The notes under the pieces are model-generated. The model worked only from the letters and a program-made list of their open reading frames with translations, was not told where the DNA came from and searched no databases. The position numbers and the translations under genes are program-made. Below, one piece after another: positions 25,652 through 33,060 of a stretch of DNA of 55,538 nucleotides; position 1 is the stretch's first letter, and every line of letters begins with the position of its first letter. The stretch covers positions 1 through 55,538 of the forward strand of contig CAZAKT010000007.1 in assembly GCA_964486135.1 (NCBI GenBank). Reading direction: 5' to 3'. Source of the DNA: UBA4923 sp964486135. GTDB taxonomy: Bacteria > Bacillota > Clostridia > Saccharofermentanales > DTU023.

Positions 25652-26031
25652 GTGACCACCTCCCCAAAAAGGCCGGCTGCCTGATCCCAGTGCCGACCCT
25701 CGACCAAGGCCAGGCCGGTCTGGCGGATATCAAGGCCCAGTTCCTCCGAAAGTTTCCAGACGACATGACCTGCCCCGTGAGCGATCAGCCGCCGCTCCGT
25801 GAGGCCGGTAACAATGGCTTGGGCCTCCAGGCTGGAAAACCCCATACGGAGCAGGACGCTTCGTTCTATAGCAGGCGAACTGTAGATTTTCCCCGCCTCG
25901 ACCAGGGGATCGACGATCTTCCCGGCCAGCTCCCAGAAATAGTTGTAGAGTTCCTCGTCCGACAGATGGGCCAAATGCTTGCGGCCTTCCTCAAAGGAAG
26001 CCATCCTCTTTGCTTCATTTTTATCGGTCAT
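25648..26031 (-). CDS. oraS: D-ornithine 4,5-aminomutase, small subunit
   Basis: A 127-residue subunit that completes the alpha2beta2 aminomutase with OraE. Length and pattern (FEEGRKHLAHLSDEELYNYFWEL, SIERSVLLRMGFSSLEAQ-like, HGAGHVVWKL) fit OraS. It lies 30 bp after ortB and overlaps oraE by four bases. It carries no cofactor site itself. Confidence 0.95.
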   Translation of the reverse strand: MTDKNEAKRMASFEEGRKHLAHLSDEELYNYFWELAGKIVDPLVEAGKIYSSPAIERSVLLRMGFSSLEAQAIVTGLTERRLIAHGAGHVVWKLSEELGLDIRQTGLALVEGRHWDQAAGLFGEVVT

Positions 26032-26061
26032 TGATTCGCCTCCTCTCCTTATGCTCCCGCC

Positions 26062-27462
26062 TTACAAATCCTGTAAGAGGGATCGGGTCGCCTCCCTGTC
26101 CAGTTTTATCTCTGCTGCCATATAGGCGATTTCCTCTTCCGTGAAGGGACCACCGCCTTCAGCCATCCGGCGGAGGGCCGACCGCCTCAGCTGCTCCATA
26201 GGATAGTCACGGACCCGGATCTGGGAGGGATGCCGGGGCAGGACAATGGATTGACCGGCGATTTCCTCCTCTGGATCCCCGAAATAGACCTTGATCCCAT
26301 TTTGGCGGGCGAAGGTCAGCTGGGCTTGCGGATGTTTACCCGCCCCCGTGTACTCCGTCTCCTGGACGACGATGGTCCGGTCCTCCGGGAGCTGGCGCGA
26401 GAGGGCAAAGGCGGCTGCCAGGGATGTATTGCCCGCCGGCCCCCGTTCAAGGCCCTCGAGTGAGGCCAGCATCTCCGTCGTATAGAAGACTTCACCCTGC
26501 TTGACCAGGAGGTAGCGGTCCATGTAGCGGAGGGCCCGGGCTGAATTTCTCGGCACATCGGACCGGTCCGGCTGCAGGGCAAAGGGGATGCCAAAGCCTG
26601 TATGGCCTGTCGTGAATGACTTGCGGTTGAAATCCCGGTCGGAGGCCATGGACAGGCCTGAGAGATCGACACTGGCGGCGTAGACCTTGGTGTCGACAAG
26701 CCCTGCCTTGATCAGGCCACGCGCCGTCCCCGTCAGGTTCCCGCCCCCGGCATGGGTGGCGATAACGATATCGGGCTCCAGGCCATAGTCATCCCTGCAC
26801 TGGCAGGCGATCTCATAACCCAGGGTCTCGACCCCTGCCACCGCGGACGGTGAATAGAGGGAGGCATTATAATAACCCGTCTCCTCGAGCAGGCAGAGGG
26901 CCTGGTAGAAAAGTTCGGGGCCTACGGTCATCTGGACGACTTCGGCACCGAGCGCCTCACATTTACGGGCCTTTTCCAGGATTTCCGGCTGCCCCTTGAA
27001 GTCACTGTCGTAACATTCCTGGATGACCAGGCACTTCAAACCCAATCGGGCGGCCATGCTGGCCACGGCAGCTCCATAATTCCCTGATGTCGCGGCGATG
27101 ACGCCCGGATAGCCCTTGCGTTTGGCATCCCAGACGGAGAGGGCGGCCCGGCGGGCCTTGAAGCTGCCCGAGGGATTGGCCGCCTCATCCTTGACAATAA
27201 TGCGGGCTCCAAAGCCCGGTTGGGAGAGTTTCCTCGCCAGGGCCGTAATATTTCCGACCTCCCTGAGCGGCGTCCTGCCGACGCCCAGTTCACCTTGGAT
27301 CTCCCTGGCTTCCTGGACCGAGATGCCAACCTGATCCATCATGGCCTCGTAATCGAAGGCCAGGCCAGCAAGTTCGAAGTCCCTGTAGTCAATGCCGAGG
27401 GCCTGGTTCATAATCTCATTCTGCCGGGCCAGGACCGCTTGGTAGGAAAAATCTTGACTCAT
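26062..27462 (-). CDS. ortB: 2-amino-4-oxopentanoate thiolase, beta (PLP) subunit
   Basis: A 466-residue fold-type II PLP enzyme (threonine synthase-like). NPSGSFKARRAALS near residue 100 carries the PLP lysine, AATSGNYGAAVASMAA the substrate loop and THAGGGNLTGTARG the glycine-rich phosphate loop. With OrtA it cleaves 2-amino-4-oxopentanoate with CoA into acetyl-CoA and D-alanine. The start overlaps the stop of ord::ortA (ATGA), so both polypeptides are made in step. Confidence 0.95.
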   Translation of the reverse strand: MSQDFSYQAVLARQNEIMNQALGIDYRDFELAGLAFDYEAMMDQVGISVQEAREIQGELGVGRTPLREVGNITALARKLSQPGFGARIIVKDEAANPSGSFKARRAALSVWDAKRKGYPGVIAATSGNYGAAVASMAARLGLKCLVIQECYDSDFKGQPEILEKARKCEALGAEVVQMTVGPELFYQALCLLEETGYYNASLYSPSAVAGVETLGYEIACQCRDDYGLEPDIVIATHAGGGNLTGTARGLIKAGLVDTKVYAASVDLSGLSMASDRDFNRKSFTTGHTGFGIPFALQPDRSDVPRNSARALRYMDRYLLVKQGEVFYTTEMLASLEGLERGPAGNTSLAAAFALSRQLPEDRTIVVQETEYTGAGKHPQAQLTFARQNGIKVYFGDPEEEIAGQSIVLPRHPSQIRVRDYPMEQLRRSALRRMAEGGGPFTEEEIAYMAAEIKLDREATRSLLQDL

Positions 27463-28823
27463 TTGGCACCTCCAAAAAGGATCTGGCGGACCTGTTCATG
27501 GATCTCCAGTAGCTCGGGAACGAATTTTCCGTAACCGTGGGCAGGCGCCGTATCCCGGTTGGTAAGCCGGCCGACGACGGTCCGGCCGCTCAGGGTCCTG
27601 ACCCTGACCTCCTCACCTGTCCGGGCCTCCTGGTCCAGGAGCCAACCCCTGGTCAAGGCGATGAGGGGTGTCGCGGCTGTATCCTCCGGCAGCTGGGAGG
27701 CCCGTTGTCCGACGGGGAGGACAAGCTTTTCAATGACGACGTAATCATCTTCCCTGTAGTCCTGCTTCTTGCCACGCTCCAGCTGTTCAGCATAGCTGCC
27801 CAGAATGGCACGGGGCACGGGGAGGTCGAGCATGGAACGAAGGCCCGGCTCGGCCAGGAGCAGCTGTGGGATCATGTTGACCACCATGGCGATTGTCCCG
27901 ATTCCACCCGGCGTCTCCGGCACAATGGACAGATTCATGTCGTAACCGTCCGCATGGAGGGTAATGTAGTCACCCGTGTGGACGCCTTCATCTTCCGGGC
28001 AGATCTGCTGGGGGTGGTCCAGATGGATGAAGACCCCGCCATCCGCCCTCCGGCCATAGCTCTGCTGCCTGATCCCCGCCAGATGCCCCTTCCTGGCCTC
28101 CCCGTAAGCGGATTTGCGGTCCACCCCGGTGATGATGGGCTCCCGGGTCTGCTCGATCTCTGTCAGTTCCACCCCCATACCGGCCGCGATCATGGCCATG
28201 GATTCGGGGAATCCGACATGGCCGGCCAGGCTGTCCTCGGCGATCCGCCGGTCGAATTCCTCCTGGCTGATCCCCACGCCCTGCTCTTCCATAACCGCTT
28301 TGCCAAAAGGCGCCAGATCGTTGATCCGGGAGGCCTCAATCGAATTGACCTGCTCGCAGGTAGCGCTAAGGGCCAGGATGAGATAATCCAGGACGAAACC
28401 CGGGTTGATCCCGGTTCCCAGGACCGCGACCTGCCTTTCCCGGGCCAGGGCGTCGATCTTTTCGGCAAGTTCCTTATTCTGGGCCCAGGGCCAGGCCATC
28501 TCTTCTGCCGTGGAGATGACAGGCAGGCCCTCTTCCAGGCAAAAGATTATTTTTTCATACTGGGCGGCAACAAAAGAATCCGTCGCCAGGATAACCAGAT
28601 CGCAAAGATCCTTGCGGACGACCTGGGTGATGTCGCCCGTGATGACGACCGGTTCACGGTCCCCCCGGTCTATTCCGAGGTATTCGTAGACTTCCTGCCC
28701 GATGAGGCGGTCCCAACGATCACAGACACCCGAGATGACAAGGCCTTCCTTTGAGGCGATCATCCTCCCGATCCCGCTGCCCATGGCGCCGAAACCCCAC
28801 AGGGCAACTCGTATATCCCGCAT
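27459..28823 (-). CDS. Fused 2,4-diaminopentanoate dehydrogenase and thiolase alpha subunit (Ord-OrtA)
   Basis: One uninterrupted 454-residue frame that joins two enzymes usually made separately. Residues 1 to about 350 are Ord, an NAD(P)-dependent dehydrogenase that oxidatively deaminates 2,4-diaminopentanoate to 2-amino-4-oxopentanoate. They show the Rossmann start VALWGFGAMGSGIGRMI, VISGVCDRW, LGTGINPGFVLDYLILAL and the DapB-like middle. Residues from about 356 (DYREDDYVVIEKLVLPVGQR) to the end match OrtA, including LPEDTAATPL, GEEVRVRTLSGRTVVG, YGKFVPELLEI and RQILFGG. The two parts therefore cover successive steps, and the partner OrtB follows with a 4-bp overlap. A 6-bp hairpin (28840-28857) lies in the short gap after arcC. 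I know of no described Ord-OrtA fusion. Confidence 0.9.
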   Translation of the reverse strand: MRDIRVALWGFGAMGSGIGRMIASKEGLVISGVCDRWDRLIGQEVYEYLGIDRGDREPVVITGDITQVVRKDLCDLVILATDSFVAAQYEKIIFCLEEGLPVISTAEEMAWPWAQNKELAEKIDALARERQVAVLGTGINPGFVLDYLILALSATCEQVNSIEASRINDLAPFGKAVMEEQGVGISQEEFDRRIAEDSLAGHVGFPESMAMIAAGMGVELTEIEQTREPIITGVDRKSAYGEARKGHLAGIRQQSYGRRADGGVFIHLDHPQQICPEDEGVHTGDYITLHADGYDMNLSIVPETPGGIGTIAMVVNMIPQLLLAEPGLRSMLDLPVPRAILGSYAEQLERGKKQDYREDDYVVIEKLVLPVGQRASQLPEDTAATPLIALTRGWLLDQEARTGEEVRVRTLSGRTVVGRLTNRDTAPAHGYGKFVPELLEIHEQVRQILFGGAK

Positions 28824-28874
28824 AGGTCTCCCTCCTCCTGCCCGGCCTCTTCCGGGCCCTCTGCTCCGCCTTGT

Positions 28875-29795
28875 TTACAAGCTTATATGGGTACCCGTCT
28901 TGCCAGCGATACCATCACAGGCGCTCTCGAGCGATGTGATAAGCGCGGTCCGACCCTGGCCTGATCTGGCAAAGGCGACACTGGCCTCAACCTTTGGCAA
29001 CATGGACCCCGGAGCGAAATGACCTTCGGCCATATAGCGCTCCATGTCGGCCACCTTAACCTGGTCCAGCCATTTTTCCTCCGCTGTCCCGTAGTTCAGG
29101 GCCACCTTTTCGACAGCTGTCAGGATGATCAGGTAGTCGGCCTGGACCATCTCAGCCAGAACCTCTGAAGCGAAGTCCTTGTCGATGACCGCCGCAACCC
29201 CCTCGAGCTTATCACCCTGGCGGACGACCGGGATTCCGCCCCCGCCCACCGTGATGACGACCTGACCGTCGTCGATCAGGGTCCTGACCGTCCTGTCCTC
29301 GACAACCGCGACCGGTCTTGGTGAGGGAACGACCCGGCGGTAGCCACGGCCGGCATCTTCCTTCATTACAAAACCCGTCTCCGAGGCAATCCTCTCCGCC
29401 TCCTCCTTGCTGTAAAAAGAACCGATCGGTTTGCTTGGATTCTGAAAGGCGGGATCCCCGGTGTCTACCACAACCTGGGTTATGATGGTGGCGACGGGCC
29501 GGTCAATCCCGCGCGAGAGCAGCTCTTCGCGGACGGCATTTTGCAGGTGGTAGCCAATGTAGCCCTGGCTCATGGCGCCGCACTCCGGGAAGGGCATGGG
29601 CGGCACTTGGCCACAATCAAAGGCCAGATTGATCATGCCAACCTGAGGCCCATTCCCGTGGGCGATGATCAACTCATGACCTTCCGCGATCAAATCCACC
29701 ATGGGGATAGCTGTCTGGCGGACCAGCTCCCGCTGTTCCTGGGCGGTATTACCGAGGGCATTGCCCCCCAGGGCGACGACGATACGTTTTTTCAT
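28875..29795 (-). CDS. arcC: Carbamate kinase
   Basis: A 306-residue amino-acid-kinase-fold enzyme that makes ATP from carbamoyl phosphate and ADP, the energy-yielding step of the arginine deiminase pathway. RIVVALGGNALGN at the start, AHGNGPQVGMINLAFDCG, VITVGGGGIPVV, IDKDFASEVLAE and GSMLPKVEASVAF near the end are all carbamate-kinase hallmarks. I use ATG 29795 with GGGAGG upstream; an upstream in-frame ATG would add 50 residues with no similarity. It follows arcB by 52 bp, across a terminator-like hairpin. Confidence 0.96.
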   Translation of the reverse strand: MKKRIVVALGGNALGNTAQEQRELVRQTAIPMVDLIAEGHELIIAHGNGPQVGMINLAFDCGQVPPMPFPECGAMSQGYIGYHLQNAVREELLSRGIDRPVATIITQVVVDTGDPAFQNPSKPIGSFYSKEEAERIASETGFVMKEDAGRGYRRVVPSPRPVAVVEDRTVRTLIDDGQVVITVGGGGIPVVRQGDKLEGVAAVIDKDFASEVLAEMVQADYLIILTAVEKVALNYGTAEEKWLDQVKVADMERYMAEGHFAPGSMLPKVEASVAFARSGQGRTALITSLESACDGIAGKTGTHISL

Positions 29796-29816
29796 CAAAT
29801 CCAATCCTCCCGATAT

Positions 29817-29843
29817 AAAAAAATAAGGACACCCGGGGTGCCC
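29817..29843 (-). terminator. Terminator-like hairpin between arcB and arcC
   Basis: On the minus strand GGGCACC-CCG-GGTGTCC (one G-T pair) is followed by TTATTTTTTT, directly before the arcC ribosome-binding site. It may lower arcC and ornithine-operon transcription relative to arcAB, or the gap may contain partial readthrough. Confidence 0.6.
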
Positions 29844-29847
29844 TCTG

Positions 29848-30843
29848 TCAGCGGCCGATCGTGGCGACCAGGATCGCCTTGATCGTGTGCAACCTGTTCT
29901 CGGCCTGATCGAAGACGCGTGAATGCCTGCCGCGGAAAACTTCATCTGTGCATTCCATGGCCGTCAAGCCGTATTCATCATTAACCTGTCGGCCAATTGC
30001 CGTATGGAGATCGTGGAAGGCGGGCAGGCAATGGAGAAAGATAAGCTCCGGGTTGCCTGTCATGGCGACCATATCCCCGTTGACCTGGTAATCCCGGAGT
30101 TGCCGGATACGTTCTTCGAATCTGGCCTCCTCTCCCATGGAGACCCAAACATCCGTGTAGAGGACATCGGCGTCCCTGACCGATTCCAGTCGGTCCGAAC
30201 ACTCAATACGGGCGCCGGTTTCCCGGGCAACCGACTCCATTTCCTCGATCAGGTCCTCCTCCGGCCATAGCTCCCTCGGCGCGCAGGCGACGAAATGCAG
30301 GCCCAGCTTGGCGCAACCAATCAGGAGTGAATTGCCCATATTGTTCCGGGCGTCGCCCGCGTAGACAAATTTGACCCGGTTGAGGGGTTTGGCCACATGT
30401 TCACGGATGGTCATCATATCTGCCAGGACCTGGGTGGGATGATAGCGATCCGTCAGGCCATTCCAGACGGGCACACCGGCGTGAAGGGCCAACGCTTCAA
30501 CCGTCTCCTGATCAAAGCCCCGGAACTCGATGCCATCGTAAAAACGGCCGAGCACCCTGGCTGTATCTTCGATCGACTCTTTCTTATTCATCTGTGAATC
30601 GCCCGCCCCAAGGAAGGTGACGCCTGCCCCTTCATCCATGGCAGCGACCTCGAAGGCACAGCGGGTCCGGGTTGATGTTTTCTCAAAAAGCAGGACGATG
30701 TTCTTGCCCTTCAAGAGATCTCCGGCTATTCCGAGTCGTTTTTTTGTCTTCAGGTCGGCTGCGAGATCGAGAAGCCACTTGATCTCCCCAGGTGAAAAGT
30801 CCTTAAGTGTCAGAAAGTGTCTGCCCCTTAGATTAACGGCCAT
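29848..30843 (-). CDS. arcB: Ornithine carbamoyltransferase (catabolic role likely)
   Basis: A 331-residue transcarbamylase. FEKTSTRTRCAFE is the carbamoyl-phosphate loop, HAGVPVWNGLTDRYHPTQVLADMM the middle signature, and HCLPAFHD the ornithine-binding loop. Genes on both sides (arcA, arcC) imply the phosphorolytic direction: citrulline plus phosphate to ornithine plus carbamoyl phosphate. ATG 30843 is preceded by AAGGAGA. The symbol arcB rests on context; argF-type enzymes look alike. Confidence 0.95.
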   Translation of the reverse strand: MAVNLRGRHFLTLKDFSPGEIKWLLDLAADLKTKKRLGIAGDLLKGKNIVLLFEKTSTRTRCAFEVAAMDEGAGVTFLGAGDSQMNKKESIEDTARVLGRFYDGIEFRGFDQETVEALALHAGVPVWNGLTDRYHPTQVLADMMTIREHVAKPLNRVKFVYAGDARNNMGNSLLIGCAKLGLHFVACAPRELWPEEDLIEEMESVARETGARIECSDRLESVRDADVLYTDVWVSMGEEARFEERIRQLRDYQVNGDMVAMTGNPELIFLHCLPAFHDLHTAIGRQVNDEYGLTAMECTDEVFRGRHSRVFDQAENRLHTIKAILVATIGR

Positions 30844-30977
30844 ACCAGTTCTCCTTTGCCTTTGATACCTCTATAAGATTAGCTTAAATAAAGAGAATCT
30901 CAAAACTGCCGGCCGAGGAGCAGGACCCCTTCCCCACGGCCTTGCACCAGGGAGAGAAGCGGGACGGAACCCATCAA

Positions 30978-32195
30978 TCAATCGATTTCATCGCGCCACA
31001 GGGGCATGGACATGCAGCGGGGTCCGCCACGTCCCCGGCTGAGCTCGGAGGAGGGGATCTCGTGCAAGGTGAGGCCGGCTTCTTTCAGGAGGCGGTTGGT
31101 CACCCTGTTTCTGTCGTAGACCACCACCTCGCCCGGCGCGATGGCCAGGGTATTGGAACCATCATTCCACTGCTCACGCCTGGCGTCGATCTTGCTGTCA
31201 CCGCCGCAGCGGATGAGCTCCACCTCACTCAGCTTGAGATATTTTTTAAGGATGGCCTTCAAATTGTTGCCCACACTTTTCAGATTCAATTGGCCATTCT
31301 TACCCAGGCTTAGATCGAAGACTTCAAGGGGGGCCTCAATTTCGGGATGGACAGTGAATATTTCCCGGTCCACCATGGTGAAAACGGTATCCAGATGCAT
31401 GAAGGCCCGGCGTTCGGGGATGAAGAAGACGAGGACACGCTCAAAGCTGTTGTCATGGCTCAGGACCCGCTTGGCCAGGGTCTTGACGGCCGAGGTCTCC
31501 GTCCTCTGTGATACGCCCACCGCCAGGACTTCCTTGGAGAGGACCAGGATATCGCCACCCTCCAGGGTCGCGTTCTCGGTCCGCTCATAGTAGTGTGGCA
31601 GGCCTTGGAAGTGCGGATGGTATCTGACGGCGTAATCGGCGAAAAGGGTCTCGCGCTGCCGTGAATCGTCCCACATGCAATTGACGGTCACCCCACTCCC
31701 GATGATGGTGAGTGGATCCCGGGAATAATACATATTGGGCATGGGATCGAACATGAGGGTCTTCTTGCGGTCCAGCCTGTCCAGCTGTGTGCCATTCGAA
31801 GGGAAATCCTCACTGCGGAGGCCGACTATCAGAAGATTGGTCAGTTCCCTCGGGTCCTCAATTGATAGGAGGTACTCGTACAGGGAGTCCCGGGTGTGCT
31901 GAAAGACACGGGCCTCCTCCAGGAAATCGTCCAGGAAGCTGCGGCGAAGCTCGGGGTCGGCGAGGACTTCCGCCATCAGGTCGGCCACATAGAGGACCTC
32001 AGCGCCGGACCGGCGCAAGACGTCAGCGAAAAGGTCATGCTCACGGGAGGCCGCGACATAGTCGGGTATATCGTCGAACAAGAGGCTTTTCATGTTGAGC
32101 GGCGTAAGATTGTCGAGTTCTGGTCCAGGGCGGTGAAGAACGACCCGCCGCAAGCGTCCGATTTCGGAATTAACCCTCAAACTTGTCGGTTCCAT
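30978..32195 (-). CDS. arcA: Arginine deiminase
   Basis: A 405-residue amidinotransferase-fold hydrolase converting arginine to citrulline and ammonia. MPNMYYSRDPLTIIGSGV, EGGDILVLSKEVLAVGVSQRT, HLDTVFTMVD and the C-terminal RGRGGPRCMSMPL with the catalytic cysteine are diagnostic. Best start is ATG 32195, eight bases after GGAGG; an in-frame GTG directly before it is possible. The Shine-Dalgarno sequence can be sequestered in a hairpin and a second hairpin lies further upstream, suggesting regulation of the pathway's first gene. Confidence 0.96.
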   Translation of the reverse strand: MEPTSLRVNSEIGRLRRVVLHRPGPELDNLTPLNMKSLLFDDIPDYVAASREHDLFADVLRRSGAEVLYVADLMAEVLADPELRRSFLDDFLEEARVFQHTRDSLYEYLLSIEDPRELTNLLIVGLRSEDFPSNGTQLDRLDRKKTLMFDPMPNMYYSRDPLTIIGSGVTVNCMWDDSRQRETLFADYAVRYHPHFQGLPHYYERTENATLEGGDILVLSKEVLAVGVSQRTETSAVKTLAKRVLSHDNSFERVLVFFIPERRAFMHLDTVFTMVDREIFTVHPEIEAPLEVFDLSLGKNGQLNLKSVGNNLKAILKKYLKLSEVELIRCGGDSKIDARREQWNDGSNTLAIAPGEVVVYDRNRVTNRLLKEAGLTLHEIPSSELSRGRGGPRCMSMPLWRDEID

Positions 32196-32203
32196 CACTA
32201 AGT

Positions 32204-32283
32204 CCTCCGGTCAGCAAAAGATCGGAGGGGGATCCATGAGGAACGAGCTTTTGTCAAATTCCCCCTCAGACAAAAGACTCGTT
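32204..32283 (-). promoter_or_regulatory. Structured leader of arcA with ribosome-site hairpin
   Basis: Two stem-loops precede arcA. The proximal one pairs CCTCCGATC with GACCGGAGG (32204-32228; one mismatch, 7-base loop) and buries the GGAGG used to start arcA. The distal one pairs a 14-15 base arm (32242-32255) with 32269-32283 (AACGAG..CTTTTGTC type, one bulged base) around a 13-base loop. Neither is followed by a T-run. They could be a translational switch or a repressor site; the effector is unknown. Confidence 0.4.
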
Positions 32284-32340
32284 GAACTAGCTACATTCAA
32301 GCACTTCCGGCTTGATTATGCAAGTATCTTTGGATTGTCG

Positions 32341-32372
32341 GATAAAATCCCGGGCTTTCCTAAATTAGCCGG
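32341..32372 (-). terminator. Probable terminator of the V-ATPase operon
   Basis: On the minus strand CCGGCT..AGCCCGG (one bulge) is followed by GATTTTATC. The hairpin overlaps the last codons of the subunit D gene, separating it from the arc genes in the same direction. Confidence 0.4.
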
Positions 32373-33060
32373 TTTCCAACTGAAGGGCCCGGCGCTCCTC
32401 GGTCTGCCTGCGGCGTTTCTCGATCTCCTGTTCGATGATCATATCCTTGACCTTCATCAGCCTGGTAAGATTGCCGCGCTCGTTCTCATCCATCTTCATG
32501 GTGATCGACCGGATCGTTTCCTCAAAGGAGGGTATCATTACGTATTCAAGCGAATTGACCCGCCGCCTTGTCCGCTCGATCTCAGCGGCCATGAGATGGG
32601 ACTTATGCTCCAGGGTGGCCAGCTTCAGAAGCAGGGGGAGCGCCTGATCCAGCGTATCAATGGCCTCATCCAATTCACCCGATACCGTGGCCAAGCCGTA
32701 AGGGAGGGGCAGGCGGTTTTCCCTGTCCTCCAGATGGACTGAGATAACCGGGGTCCTCACACTCATGGTGTTTTCACGACCAACTTCGGCACAAAGGAGA
32801 TTGCCCTCGGCCATGAGGGCTTCGTTGACAACACGCTCACCGTTGACGGCCTTGGCAAGGAGCATCTCGGCATGCGAGCGCTCAACCAGTTCTTCCACTT
32901 CCCGGCGCAATTCGTCGACCTCAAGGACCAGGATCAGAAATTGTCTCATCAGCTCGTCACGCTTGTCTTTCAACAACTTGTGGCCACGGCGCGCGACGCG
33001 GAGCTGTTCCTTCAGCCGGAGCAGCTCCATTCTGTTTGGATTGACGCGCAGGACTGCCAT
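32365..33060 (-). CDS. V-type ATPase subunit D
   Basis: A 231-residue coiled-coil subunit of the central rotor shaft. The N-terminal VNPNRMELLRLKEQLRVARRGHKLLKDKRDEL is the family signature; long helices at both ends form the shaft and a basic C-terminus follows. The ATG overlaps the stop of the B-subunit gene by one base. It is the last gene of the operon. Confidence 0.95.
   Translation of the reverse strand: MAVLRVNPNRMELLRLKEQLRVARRGHKLLKDKRDELMRQFLILVLEVDELRREVEELVERSHAEMLLAKAVNGERVVNEALMAEGNLLCAEVGRENTMSVRTPVISVHLEDRENRLPLPYGLATVSGELDEAIDTLDQALPLLLKLATLEHKSHLMAAEIERTRRRVNSLEYVMIPSFEETIRSITMKMDENERGNLTRLMKVKDMIIEQEIEKRRRQTEERRALQLETG

Noticed and set aside
27700..27790. Frameshift or sequencing error creating the ord-ortA fusion
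   Set aside because: The frame continues without stop and both halves keep conserved residues up to and after the junction; two compensating errors would be needed. It remains worth confirming by sequencing.
27537..28754. 405-codon plus-strand frame opposite ord::ortA
   Set aside because: Entirely antisense to a gene with conserved motifs; no domain recognised.
28824..28874. Cobalamin riboswitch before the ornithine genes
   Set aside because: The 51-bp gap after arcC is far too short and contains only a 6-bp hairpin; none of the B12-box sequence was seen here or before the cobT-like gene.
30844..30977. Arginine repressor (ARG box) site between arcA and arcB
   Set aside because: The 134-bp gap has AT-rich stretches but no pair of the usual TNTGAATWWWWATTCANW-type half sites.
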